Part shown: positions 26,826-35,273 of the stretch, one piece after another
Numbering within the stretch: position 1 is the first letter of the stretch
Layout: each line of letters begins with the position of its first letter
NCBI GenBank assembly: GCA_007129495.1
Contig: SKVJ01000015.1
Span: forward strand, 32,957-96,956
DNA length: 64,000 nucleotides
Origin: Dehalococcoidia bacterium
Lineage (GTDB): Bacteria; Chloroflexota; Dehalococcoidia; GIF9; AB-539-J10
Reading direction: 5' to 3'
Made by a program: the position numbers and the translations under genes
Notes under the pieces: model-generated
The model's input: only the letters and a program-made list of their open reading frames with translations
Databases searched by the model: none
Told to the model about the DNA's origin: nothing

Positions 26826-27863
26826 TCAGGCCCTCCTCCTCTTGTACTTGATCTGGCCCCGGCGCAAACCTTCCTCAGCTATCTGTACTGCATTAAGCGC
26901 GGCACCCTTTCGGAGATTGTCGCATACCACCCACATAGATAATGAATTGGAACGCGAGGTATCTCTCCGAATCCTCCCAACGAACACGTGATTGAGGCCA
27001 CTTGCCGCCCACGGCTGCGGATAGAAACTGACACTCGGATCGTCCAGGATCCGCACGCCTGGCGCCCGAGCGAGTGCCTTACGTGCCTCCTCGGGACTGA
27101 TTGCCGAGTCAAACTCGACGTTCACTGCTTGACTCTGTCCAAAGTACACCGGCACACGGACGCATGTAGCCGAGATACCAAGCGAATCGTCCCGCAGGAT
27201 CCTGCGGGTCTCCTGAACTATTCGCCATTCCTCTTTGGTGTAGCCATTGTCAAGAAACACGTCGATCTCCGGGAGCACATTGAACGCGATCTGGTGGGAG
27301 TACATATGAGGGCATACCCTGCGGCCCTCCAGTACGCGCTTCGCCTGAGCTGTGAGTTCCTTGAGTGCCGCTGTGGTGCCGCTGCAAGAAACGGGTTGGT
27401 AGGTACTAACCACTATCCGCTTAATGGGATTGACGCTATGCAGTGGAAACAAAGCCACCACAAGCTGGATCGTGGAACACCCGGGGTTCCCTACCACCCC
27501 CTTATGCTGAGCTAGATCCTCGACATTGGCCTCAGGTACGATTAGTGGTACAGATTCATCCGTAACCGCCACGCCACTGTCGTCGATAACGACTGCTCCT
27601 GCCTGAATGGCTGCGGGCAGCAAACGACGGCTGGAGTCCATCCCATCACAGAAGAAAACGACATCAAGATTGCGGAATCCATCAGATGTGGCCTCTTCCA
27701 CCTCCAGTCGACCATGTCGAAAAAAGAATTCCGCGCCTGGCGTTCGGTCGGTGTCGAACAGATGCACGGACGACACAGGAAAACGTCGTTCCTCAAGAAT
27801 CTTGAGAATCTCCTGGCCGACCAATCCTTCGGCACCGAGAATACCAATATCGACAGTGTCCAT
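26826..27863 (-). CDS. asd: Aspartate-semialdehyde dehydrogenase
   Basis: Reduces aspartyl phosphate to aspartate semialdehyde with NADPH, supplying the DapA substrate. 345 residues from ATG 27863. NAD(P) motif ILGAEGLVGQEIL, active-site Cys in VGNPGCSTIQ, and the substrate Arg-His region RVPVYFGQSQAVNVEF. The ATG overlaps the dapB stop (TGATG). A GTG directly before it is an alternative start. Confidence 0.95.
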   Translation of the reverse strand: MDTVDIGILGAEGLVGQEILKILEERRFPVSSVHLFDTDRTPGAEFFFRHGRLEVEEATSDGFRNLDVVFFCDGMDSSRRLLPAAIQAGAVVIDDSGVAVTDESVPLIVPEANVEDLAQHKGVVGNPGCSTIQLVVALFPLHSVNPIKRIVVSTYQPVSCSGTTAALKELTAQAKRVLEGRRVCPHMYSHQIAFNVLPEIDVFLDNGYTKEEWRIVQETRRILRDDSLGISATCVRVPVYFGQSQAVNVEFDSAISPEEARKALARAPGVRILDDPSVSFYPQPWAASGLNHVFVGRIRRDTSRSNSLSMWVVCDNLRKGAALNAVQIAEEGLRRGQIKYKRRRA

Positions 27864-28663
27864 CACACCCGCAAGCCCAACAGTTTGTCAAGACCGACTA
27901 TAAGGCCTGGAGTCTTGACGACTTCTTTTACCGAAAGGATGACACCCGGCATGTATGACTCCCGACTGGTCGCATCATGTCGCAACAGTAGAGTCTGTCC
28001 CTGGCCGCCGAGAATCACTTCCTGAGATGCCATCACGCCAGGCAGGCGGATACTGTGAACAGCCAAACCTCCAACTTCCCCTCCTCTGACTCCAGCCAGT
28101 ATCTCCTTCTCCGTTGATGGGTATACAAATCGCGAACCACGAGCTTCCGTCATCATTCTTGCGGTGGCCAATGCGGTTCCGGATGGAGCATCAATCTTCT
28201 TATCATGATGCATCTCAACAATCTCGGCATTCGAGAAGAACTTCCCAGCAATACTTGCCAGATGCATCAGCAGCACCGCGCCAACTGAGAAATTCGGGGC
28301 TAGCACGACTCCCACTGAATAACGATCACAAAGCTCACGTATCTCTTCAACATCGCCATCGGAAAGACCCGTAGTCCCTGTCACCATGTTCACTTTGAGA
28401 GGCAGCGTGGTGCGCAATGCCTCCATAGCTACATGAGCTTGAGTGAAATCGACAACAACATCCGGGCATGTTTTCTCGAGAAGAGAGTCCAGCTCTGACG
28501 AGAAAGGAATGAGGTCAGGGTGTTCAGGAACAGGCAAATACGGTTGAGGAGCGCTGCTTTCCACCGCACCGACAAGACGCAATTCGGGATCCGAAAGAAC
28601 AGCACGGACGACCTCTCGCCCCATTCTTCCCAAGGCGCCGTTGACAACCACACGCGTTCGCAC
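27863..28663 (-). CDS. dapB: 4-hydroxy-tetrahydrodipicolinate reductase
   Basis: Second step of the DAP branch. 266 residues, with nucleotide motif VNGALGRMGREV, TGTTGLSD, and the catalytic His-His-x-Lys block HHDKKIDAPSGTA. It follows pnp by 69 bases and runs into asd by overlap. The order rpsO-pnp-dapB-asd-dapA puts RNA decay and cell-wall/lysine synthesis in one string. Confidence 0.96.
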   Translation of the reverse strand: MRTRVVVNGALGRMGREVVRAVLSDPELRLVGAVESSAPQPYLPVPEHPDLIPFSSELDSLLEKTCPDVVVDFTQAHVAMEALRTTLPLKVNMVTGTTGLSDGDVEEIRELCDRYSVGVVLAPNFSVGAVLLMHLASIAGKFFSNAEIVEMHHDKKIDAPSGTALATARMMTEARGSRFVYPSTEKEILAGVRGGEVGGLAVHSIRLPGVMASQEVILGGQGQTLLLRHDATSRESYMPGVILSVKEVVKTPGLIVGLDKLLGLRV

Positions 28664-28732
28664 AGTTGACCTCCATCACAACAATCCACTGCATGCCTGG
28701 CTCAGAACATTGCAGGCCAGATGCAGGGCCCC

Positions 28733-30916
28733 CTAGGATCGCCGCGGACCACCCTGTGGAGGACGTTGCTGAGAAGGTGGTCCCTGTCGTGGAGGACGGG
28801 AGGGTGAAGATCTCGACTGTCTCGGCTGGTACTCTTCCGAATCTCCAGCAAACACAGCACGACGCGACAGATTAATGCGACCGAGGCTATCTATCTCGAT
28901 AACTTTGACAGTCACCTCGTCACCTAGCTCCACCTCATCCTGAACCGTAGGAACCCTGTAAGTGGCAAGTTCGCTTATGTGAACAAGCCCTTCTTTGCCA
29001 GGAAGAATCTCTACCATTGCTCCAAAGTCGAATATACGGGTTACCTTTCCAGTATATACCTCACCGACCTTTGCTTCGCGAGTCAAGTCCTCGACCATCT
29101 TCACGGCACGACGAGTGGCCTCTTCGTTGGCTGAGCCGATCACGACCCGTCCGTCATTCTTGACATCGATCGTGGTCTTTGTCTCGTCGATGATAGCCCG
29201 AATATTGCGACCACCAGGTCCTATAAGTGCACCTATCTTCTCAATATCGATCTTAAGTTCAATCACACGAGGAGCGAATGGGCTCAATTCGGACCTGCTC
29301 TCACTAATAGTTTCGGCCATCTTGGACAGTATCGCGAGCCTGGCATCACGAGCCTGCGCGACCGCTTCGCGGAGCAACTGAGGGGTGATCCCCTTCATCT
29401 TGATGTCGAGTTGTAATGCAGTAATCCCATCCCGGGTACCTGCGACCTTGAAGTCCATATCTCCCAGCGCATCCTCCATACCCTCTATATCAGTGAGAAT
29501 GACGTGCTCCGCGCTGTCAGCACTGATGACGCCCATCGCGATTCCGGCGACAGGTGCCTTAATCGGCACTCCTGCATCCATCAGCGATAGCGTCGAACCG
29601 CACACACTTGCCATCGAGGAACTACCGTTAGAACTGAGAATCTCTGAAACCAGCCGGATTGTATAAGGGAACTCCTCCTCAGATGGGATCACCGGGCCAA
29701 TGGCACGCTCAGCAAGAGCGCCGTGCCCTATCTCTCGTCTGCCCGGCATTCGAAATCGCCTGACTTCACCGGTGGCAAAACCGGGGAAATTGTAATGATG
29801 CATGAACCTCTTCGTTTCAGCGAGACCAAGGCCGTCAAGCATCTGCTCCTGGCGACCTGACCCCAGCGTTGTTACGGTCAACGCCTGAGTCTGCCCGCGC
29901 GAGAACAGACCCGAACCATGCGTACATGGCAGCACGCCAACTTCCGTGGAGATGGTGCGTATCTCGTCATGCCGGCGTCCATCCACATGCTGTCTGGTTC
30001 TCAGGATATGCTCACGCACAAGACTTCTGAGTTGAGAATGGTAGACGTACGCTACTTCCGGCTCTGCGTATTGGTCGCCCAGTGTGGCAACTACTTCCTT
30101 TCTCAGGCCTTCAAGAGCCGCCGAACGTCCTTTCTTGTCTGCTTGATCAAGAGCGACAGGGACCTTCGCGCCAAGTATAGATGAGACAGCAGCAACGAGA
30201 TCCGCCGGGGGCTCATAGGGGGTCACCGGGATCTTGGGCTGACCGCCCAGTGCAACGAACTCATCCTGAAGCGAGATAATCTCCAGATTCGCCTCATGTC
30301 CACGCCGAATTGCCTCGAGTATCGTCTCCTCGGTTACTTCATCGCCTCCCGCCTCCACCATAACCACTGCATCTCTCGTACTGCCAATCACAATATCAAG
30401 TTGGCTTTCTTCCATTGCGGCCATGCTGGCATTTACTACGAGTTCCCCATCAATATATCCCACACGGACAGCGGACACCGGCCCTTCAAATGGTATTTCG
30501 GATATACAAAGCGCAGCCGAAGCGCCTATAAGTGCACATGTATCAGGATTATTCACCTTATCAGCGGAGAGCACGGTCGCGATGACCTGAGTCTCGCGCC
30601 CGAATCTTTTGGACAGCAGCGGCCTGAGGCATCGATCCACCAAACGGGATGTCAGTGTGGCTTCTTCAGTAGGCCTGCCTTCGCGCCTGATGAAGCTTCC
30701 CGGAATTCTCCCTGCGGCGTAGAGTTTCTCTTCATAATCGACCGTCAGAGGTACGAAATCCATTCCTCCCACAGTCTCAGGGGCCACACAGACCGTCACC
30801 AGTACAATTGTGTCCCCGTAGCGAACCAGGACCGAACCGTTAGCCTGCTGCGCGAATCTCCCGGTCTCCAAGCTGAAAGTACACCCAGCCAATGTGCGCT
30901 GCACGAGTTGGCTCAT
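28733..30916 (-). CDS. pnp: Polyribonucleotide nucleotidyltransferase (PNPase)
   Basis: 3'-to-5' phosphorolytic exoribonuclease. 727 residues. Two RNase PH domains (about 8-220 and 310-545, FFRR-like IPGSFIRREGRPTE and AGTRDGITALQLDIKMKG), KH domain with IGALIGPGGRNIRAII, S1 domain with VYTGKVTRIFDFGAMVEILPG, and a Pro/Arg/Gln-rich C-terminal tail (PSRPPRQGPPSQQRPPQGG). It starts one base after rpsO. Confidence 0.97.
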   Translation of the reverse strand: MSQLVQRTLAGCTFSLETGRFAQQANGSVLVRYGDTIVLVTVCVAPETVGGMDFVPLTVDYEEKLYAAGRIPGSFIRREGRPTEEATLTSRLVDRCLRPLLSKRFGRETQVIATVLSADKVNNPDTCALIGASAALCISEIPFEGPVSAVRVGYIDGELVVNASMAAMEESQLDIVIGSTRDAVVMVEAGGDEVTEETILEAIRRGHEANLEIISLQDEFVALGGQPKIPVTPYEPPADLVAAVSSILGAKVPVALDQADKKGRSAALEGLRKEVVATLGDQYAEPEVAYVYHSQLRSLVREHILRTRQHVDGRRHDEIRTISTEVGVLPCTHGSGLFSRGQTQALTVTTLGSGRQEQMLDGLGLAETKRFMHHYNFPGFATGEVRRFRMPGRREIGHGALAERAIGPVIPSEEEFPYTIRLVSEILSSNGSSSMASVCGSTLSLMDAGVPIKAPVAGIAMGVISADSAEHVILTDIEGMEDALGDMDFKVAGTRDGITALQLDIKMKGITPQLLREAVAQARDARLAILSKMAETISESRSELSPFAPRVIELKIDIEKIGALIGPGGRNIRAIIDETKTTIDVKNDGRVVIGSANEEATRRAVKMVEDLTREAKVGEVYTGKVTRIFDFGAMVEILPGKEGLVHISELATYRVPTVQDEVELGDEVTVKVIEIDSLGRINLSRRAVFAGDSEEYQPRQSRSSPSRPPRQGPPSQQRPPQGGPRRS

Positions 30917-30917
30917 A

Positions 30918-31184
30918 CTACCTCCTCAAACCCAGACTACTGACTAGCTTGGCGTACCTCGTATGGTCCTCTCTGTCCAGATACGACAGATACCTTCGTC
31001 GGCGTGCCGTGAGCCTTAGCAGGGCACGTCGTGTGGTGTGGTCTTGCTTGTTCGCTTTCAGATGTTCGGTAAGAGCGTTTATCCTATCCGAGAGCAGCGC
31101 TACCTGAACATCCATAGACCCGGTGTCCCCTTCGCGTATAGCGAACTTGCTGATGAGTTCTTTCTTATTCTCAGACTGCGACAT
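30918..31184 (-). CDS. rpsO: 30S ribosomal protein S15 (uS15)
   Basis: 88 residues from ATG 31184 (MSQSENKKELISKFAI). The S15 helices include GDTGSMDVQVALLSDRINAL and DHTTRRALLRLTARRRRYLSY. No Shine-Dalgarno is present, and the -10 box ends eight bases before the ATG, so the mRNA is probably leaderless. First gene of the rpsO-pnp-dap operon. Confidence 0.96.
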   Translation of the reverse strand: MSQSENKKELISKFAIREGDTGSMDVQVALLSDRINALTEHLKANKQDHTTRRALLRLTARRRRYLSYLDREDHTRYAKLVSSLGLRR

Positions 31185-31192
31185 AATGGGCA

Positions 31193-31221
31193 ATTGTAGC
31201 ATAGCGTGTCCGCATTGACCA
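31193..31221 (-). promoter_or_regulatory. rpsO promoter (leaderless)
   Basis: TGGTCA (31216-31221), 17-base spacer, TACAAT (31193-31198), minus strand. Only eight bases separate the -10 box from the rpsO ATG. The -35 box overlaps that of the divergent purF promoter by five bases. Confidence 0.6.
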
Positions 31222-31243
31222 CAAAGACACAGCCCACTATAAT
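31215..31243 (+). promoter_or_regulatory. purF promoter
   Basis: TTGACC (31215-31220), 17-base spacer, TATAAT (31238-31243). Transcription would start near 31250, about ten bases before the purF ATG, with no Shine-Dalgarno in between. Confidence 0.75.
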
Positions 31244-31260
31244 CATAGCGTAAGATCTTC

Positions 31261-32649
31261 ATGCACGAGAGTTGCGGCATTTTCGGCGTCTTCGCTCCTG
31301 GATTGGACACAGCGCGTTTGGTTTTTTTCGCGCTGTTCGCGCTACAGCACCGCGGTCAGGAGTGTGCTGGTATCGCAGTGAGCGATGCCAACGACATTCA
31401 TGTTCGCGCTGACCCAGGACTTGTCGCCCAGGTATTCACCGAAGGTGATCTTGCAGCGCTGAAGGGTTCTTCGGCAGTCGGACACACCTGTTACTCGACC
31501 TGCAATTCCCGCCGGCCAGCAACACCTCAACCCGTAGTGGAGCGTAACGGCATATGGAGCGCAGCTGTCGCCCATAACGGCAACATCACCAATGCGTCGG
31601 CACTCAGAGCCGAGATGGAATCGACAGGCCAGCAGTTCAGGTCCGACAGTGATGCTGAAATTATCGCCAAGCTGATCGTCACAAGTCATGGTGCTACCTG
31701 GAAGGACAAGGTTTCGCATGCCCTCAGGCGCCTGCAGGGAGCGTACTCGATTGTCGTGCTCACGCCCGAGATGCTCATCGCCGCCAGAGATCCCATGGGA
31801 GTACGTCCTCTCTCCCTCGGTTCACTTGACGGCGGGCTGGTGGTTGCGTCGGAAACCTGTGCGTTCGATCATATCGGCGCCACATATCTTCGAGATGTGA
31901 GGCCCGGTGAGACATTGTTTCTCACCACTGAGATGTCGTCACTACAACTGAGCCGGAATGGAAGGCGAGCGTTCTGCGTTTTCGAACACATCTACTTCGC
32001 CAGACCGGACAGCACAATCGAGGGGCGTCTGGTGTATGAAGCACGGCTTGCCATGGGCGCCAAGCTCGCTGAGGAGCATCCGGTCGATGCCGACCTTGTA
32101 GTGGGAGTTCCGGATTCCGCGACGGCTGCCGCTATCGGTTATGCTCGCGCATCAGGTATCCCCTACAGAGAAGGTCTTCTCAAGAACCGCTATGTCGGGC
32201 GGACATTCATCGCCCCCGATCAGAGGCTGAGAGACCTCGGGGTCCAGTTGAAGTTCAATCCGCTTGCCAGTCTCATCAAGGGAAAACGGTTGGTCGTAGT
32301 TGACGACAGCATAGTTCGTGGAACCACAACTCCGCGCGTGGTCAATCTCTTGAAGCAGGCAGGAGCAAGCGAAGTGCACTTGAGAATCTGTGCTCCTCCG
32401 CTCAAGCATCCCTGTGCCCTGGGTGTCGACATGGCATCCGAATGGGAGTTGATAGCCGCCAGAATGTCCGTACCGGAGATCCTGGAGCATCTTGGAGCCG
32501 ATTCGCTAGGCTATTCAAGCCTCAGCGGACTGGTTGAAGCAGTCGGAGTGCCACGGGACGTCCTCTGTCTCGCCTGCTGCGACGGCAATTACCCACTGCC
32601 AGTTCAAATCGGCCTATCTCAACTCGCAGTTGCAAGTGACCCGTCATGA
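31261..32649 (+). CDS. purF: Amidophosphoribosyltransferase
   Basis: First step of purine synthesis: PRPP plus glutamine to phosphoribosylamine. 462 residues. A four-residue propeptide (MHES) precedes the N-terminal nucleophile Cys of CGIFGVF. The PRTase motif VVVDDSIVRGTT is present. Cysteines at FCVFEHIYF, KHPCALG and CLACC match the [4Fe-4S] ligands of the Bacillus enzyme, so this is the iron-sulfur type. It overlaps purM by four bases (ATGA). Confidence 0.96.
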   Translation: MHESCGIFGVFAPGLDTARLVFFALFALQHRGQECAGIAVSDANDIHVRADPGLVAQVFTEGDLAALKGSSAVGHTCYSTCNSRRPATPQPVVERNGIWSAAVAHNGNITNASALRAEMESTGQQFRSDSDAEIIAKLIVTSHGATWKDKVSHALRRLQGAYSIVVLTPEMLIAARDPMGVRPLSLGSLDGGLVVASETCAFDHIGATYLRDVRPGETLFLTTEMSSLQLSRNGRRAFCVFEHIYFARPDSTIEGRLVYEARLAMGAKLAEEHPVDADLVVGVPDSATAAAIGYARASGIPYREGLLKNRYVGRTFIAPDQRLRDLGVQLKFNPLASLIKGKRLVVVDDSIVRGTTTPRVVNLLKQAGASEVHLRICAPPLKHPCALGVDMASEWELIAARMSVPEILEHLGADSLGYSSLSGLVEAVGVPRDVLCLACCDGNYPLPVQIGLSQLAVASDPS

Positions 32650-33683
32650 CTCGAGATCTCGAGCATCCGAGGCAAACACTCTCATACGCCGCCACGGGCG
32701 TAAACATCGACGCCGCTGACTCGGTTAAGGCTCATATCCGGAAATCAATGATATCCACTCTCGACCATCGAACTCTCGGTATCGGGTCATTCGGTTCGCT
32801 TTTTCACTTGCAGGGTTACGAGGATCCGGTATTGGTATCCAGTTGCGACGGTGTAGGCACGAAGCTCAAGATTGCCGCGCTTCTCGGGCACGACCGCACC
32901 GTGGGGTTCGATATCGTCAATCACTGTATCAATGACATCCTTTGTTCCGGAGCAATGCCACTCTTCTTCCTCGACTACATCGCCATGGCGCGGTTGAACG
33001 CAACACAGATAACCCAAATAGTGAGCGGTCTATCCGATGCATGCACACAGAATGGCGTTGCCCTGATCGGTGGCGAAACCGCGGAGATGCCCGGCATTTA
33101 CGTTGAGGGAATATACGACCTTGTGGGATTCATAGTCGGAGTCGTTGAGCGACGCAGTATCCTGGATGGCACACGCATCGTGCAGGGAGACGTGCTGCTG
33201 GGACTCCCTTCATCCGGACTGCATACCAACGGCTATTCACTCGCCCGCAGGGTTTTCCAGATCGATCAGGAGCCCTCCAACCTCAGTCACCACTATGCGG
33301 AGTTGAATGGTACTCTCGGCGGAGCACTGCTGGAGCCACACCGCCCGTACCATCAGATACTTCAACCACATCTCTCCCATATCAAAGGACTCGCGCATAT
33401 TACGGGCGGCGGATTCGCAGGCAACGTACCCCGCATTCTGCCAGCCGGGGTGGCTGCGGCGATCGACAAGTCCTCGTGGGCCGTACCCCCTATCTTCCAG
33501 CTCATACGCGATAAGGGCGCCATCCAAGAGGCTGAGATGTACCGCGTCTTTAATATGGGCATCGGAATGGTCTTAGTGGCTTCGCCGGAACACGCAACCG
33601 AGTTGGCACAAGCAATCCCGGATGCGTACACTATCGGCAGTATCATTCGCCGCGACAAGGGCGATCAACTAGTCTGGGTGTGA
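32646..33683 (+). CDS. purM: Phosphoribosylformylglycinamidine cyclo-ligase (AIR synthetase)
   Basis: Fifth step of purine synthesis, ATP-dependent ring closure to AIR. 345 residues. SSCDGVGTKLKIA, GGETAEMPG and GLAHITGGGFAGNVPRILP are PurM signatures. Start ATG 32646 overlaps the purF stop. purH follows ten bases later. Confidence 0.96.
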   Translation: MTRDLEHPRQTLSYAATGVNIDAADSVKAHIRKSMISTLDHRTLGIGSFGSLFHLQGYEDPVLVSSCDGVGTKLKIAALLGHDRTVGFDIVNHCINDILCSGAMPLFFLDYIAMARLNATQITQIVSGLSDACTQNGVALIGGETAEMPGIYVEGIYDLVGFIVGVVERRSILDGTRIVQGDVLLGLPSSGLHTNGYSLARRVFQIDQEPSNLSHHYAELNGTLGGALLEPHRPYHQILQPHLSHIKGLAHITGGGFAGNVPRILPAGVAAAIDKSSWAVPPIFQLIRDKGAIQEAEMYRVFNMGIGMVLVASPEHATELAQAIPDAYTIGSIIRRDKGDQLVWV

Positions 33684-33693
33684 TGGAGGAACA

Positions 33694-35217
33694 ATGCGAG
33701 CCATTTTAAGTGTGTCTAACAAGACCGGAGTAGTCGACTTCGCACGCGGGCTGTGTGAACTGGGGGTTGAACTCTACAGCACTGGCGGAACAAAGAAGGC
33801 AATCGCGGATGCGGGCGTTGAGGTGCATAGCATCTCCGACCTTACAGGATTCCCGGAGATCCTCGACGGCCGTGTGAAAACGCTGCATCCGTCGGTACAC
33901 GGAGGTATTCTGGCCCGCCGCGACCTGCCCGACCACCTGTCCGCACTAGAGGAGGCCGGCATTGCCACGATCGATATCGTAGTGGTAAATCTCTATCCTT
34001 TCGTACAAACGGCCATGAAGCAAGGAGTAACTCTGGAAGAGGCGATCGAGAACATCGATATTGGCGGTCCGACAATGATTCGCTCGGCAGCTAAGAACTA
34101 TGACTCGGTAACCGTTGTAGTCGATCCGGAAGACTATGGCTGGGTGTTGCAGCAGTTGAGGGAGAGCAAACTGGATGCGGCGTCCCGGATGAGGCTGGCC
34201 CAAAAAGCATACCAGCACACTGCCTCATATGACACAGCTATCTCGCGCTACCTCTCCGAAGACCTCTTTCCCGGTCATATGACGCTTGCCCTCGAGAAGG
34301 CATATGATTTGCGGTACGGAGAGAACCCTCGCCAGCATGCATGCTTCTACACCATGCAGGACGTCAAGGCAATAGACAAGGGGCTTGGTGCACTGACCCT
34401 TCTCAGCGGCCCGGAGATCTCCTTCAACAATCTCCTGGACTTCGACTCAGGTGTCAACACCCTCGCCGGATTCACCATGCCGACGGTCGCTGTGCTCAAG
34501 CATACGAATCCATGTGGGCTTGCCAGCAGAGAGTCACTCACTGAAGCGTACACCCTCGCTTTGTCAGGAGATCCGGTGGCTGCATTCGGCGGAGTGGTGG
34601 TCAGCAACAAGCCTATAGACCTGACGACAGCCGAGGAGATCAGTAAGACGCATTATGACGCGGTGCTTGCACCGGATTTCTCGAGCGATGCTCTTGCGTT
34701 GCTCTCCCAGAAGAAGAGCCTCAGGATCGTAACCGTACCAATTCCAGAGATAGAAGAGGCGGCACTGGAGTTTCGCAACGTGCGCGGAGGTTTTCTAGTG
34801 CAGACACGCGACTGCATCGCGGCAGACGAACTGTCACCGAAGCAGGTCTCGAAAAGGCAACCGACGCCCGGTGAGATGGATGATCTGCTTTTTGCCTGGC
34901 GCGCGGTGAAGGCCATCAAGTCCAACGCGATAGCGCTCGTGAAGGATTCGGTGTTGCTGGGGATGGGGGCCGGTCAACCTTCCCGAGTGGAGGCTGTAGC
35001 CATCGCCCTCAAGAAGGCTGGAGACAAGGCCAGGGGTGCGGCCCTCGCGAGTGACGCATTCTTCCCGTTTGCGGACGGTCCGGAACTGGCGTTGGAGGCG
35101 GGAATCAGGGCCATCATAGAGCCTGGTGGGTCTGTGAGAGACGACGAAGTCATCGAAGTAGTCGACCGCTACGAGGCTGCCCTGGTCTTTACAGGAATGC
35201 GCCATTTCAAGCATTGA
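33694..35217 (+). CDS. purH: Bifunctional AICAR formyltransferase / IMP cyclohydrolase
   Basis: Last two steps to IMP. 507 residues. The N-terminal cyclohydrolase (MGS-like, about 1-190) has STGGTKKAIADAG and KTLHPSVHGGILARRD; the C-terminal transformylase (about 200-507) has RYGENPRQ, KHTNPCG and FFPFADGPE. Third gene of purF-purM-purH, and purA, in another operon of this window, uses the product IMP. Confidence 0.97.
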   Translation: MRAILSVSNKTGVVDFARGLCELGVELYSTGGTKKAIADAGVEVHSISDLTGFPEILDGRVKTLHPSVHGGILARRDLPDHLSALEEAGIATIDIVVVNLYPFVQTAMKQGVTLEEAIENIDIGGPTMIRSAAKNYDSVTVVVDPEDYGWVLQQLRESKLDAASRMRLAQKAYQHTASYDTAISRYLSEDLFPGHMTLALEKAYDLRYGENPRQHACFYTMQDVKAIDKGLGALTLLSGPEISFNNLLDFDSGVNTLAGFTMPTVAVLKHTNPCGLASRESLTEAYTLALSGDPVAAFGGVVVSNKPIDLTTAEEISKTHYDAVLAPDFSSDALALLSQKKSLRIVTVPIPEIEEAALEFRNVRGGFLVQTRDCIAADELSPKQVSKRQPTPGEMDDLLFAWRAVKAIKSNAIALVKDSVLLGMGAGQPSRVEAVAIALKKAGDKARGAALASDAFFPFADGPELALEAGIRAIIEPGGSVRDDEVIEVVDRYEAALVFTGMRHFKH

Positions 35218-35273
35218 TGAGACAACAATCTCGCCAGCATGCGATAAGGAAGCATTGCATCGAGGAGCGGTAG

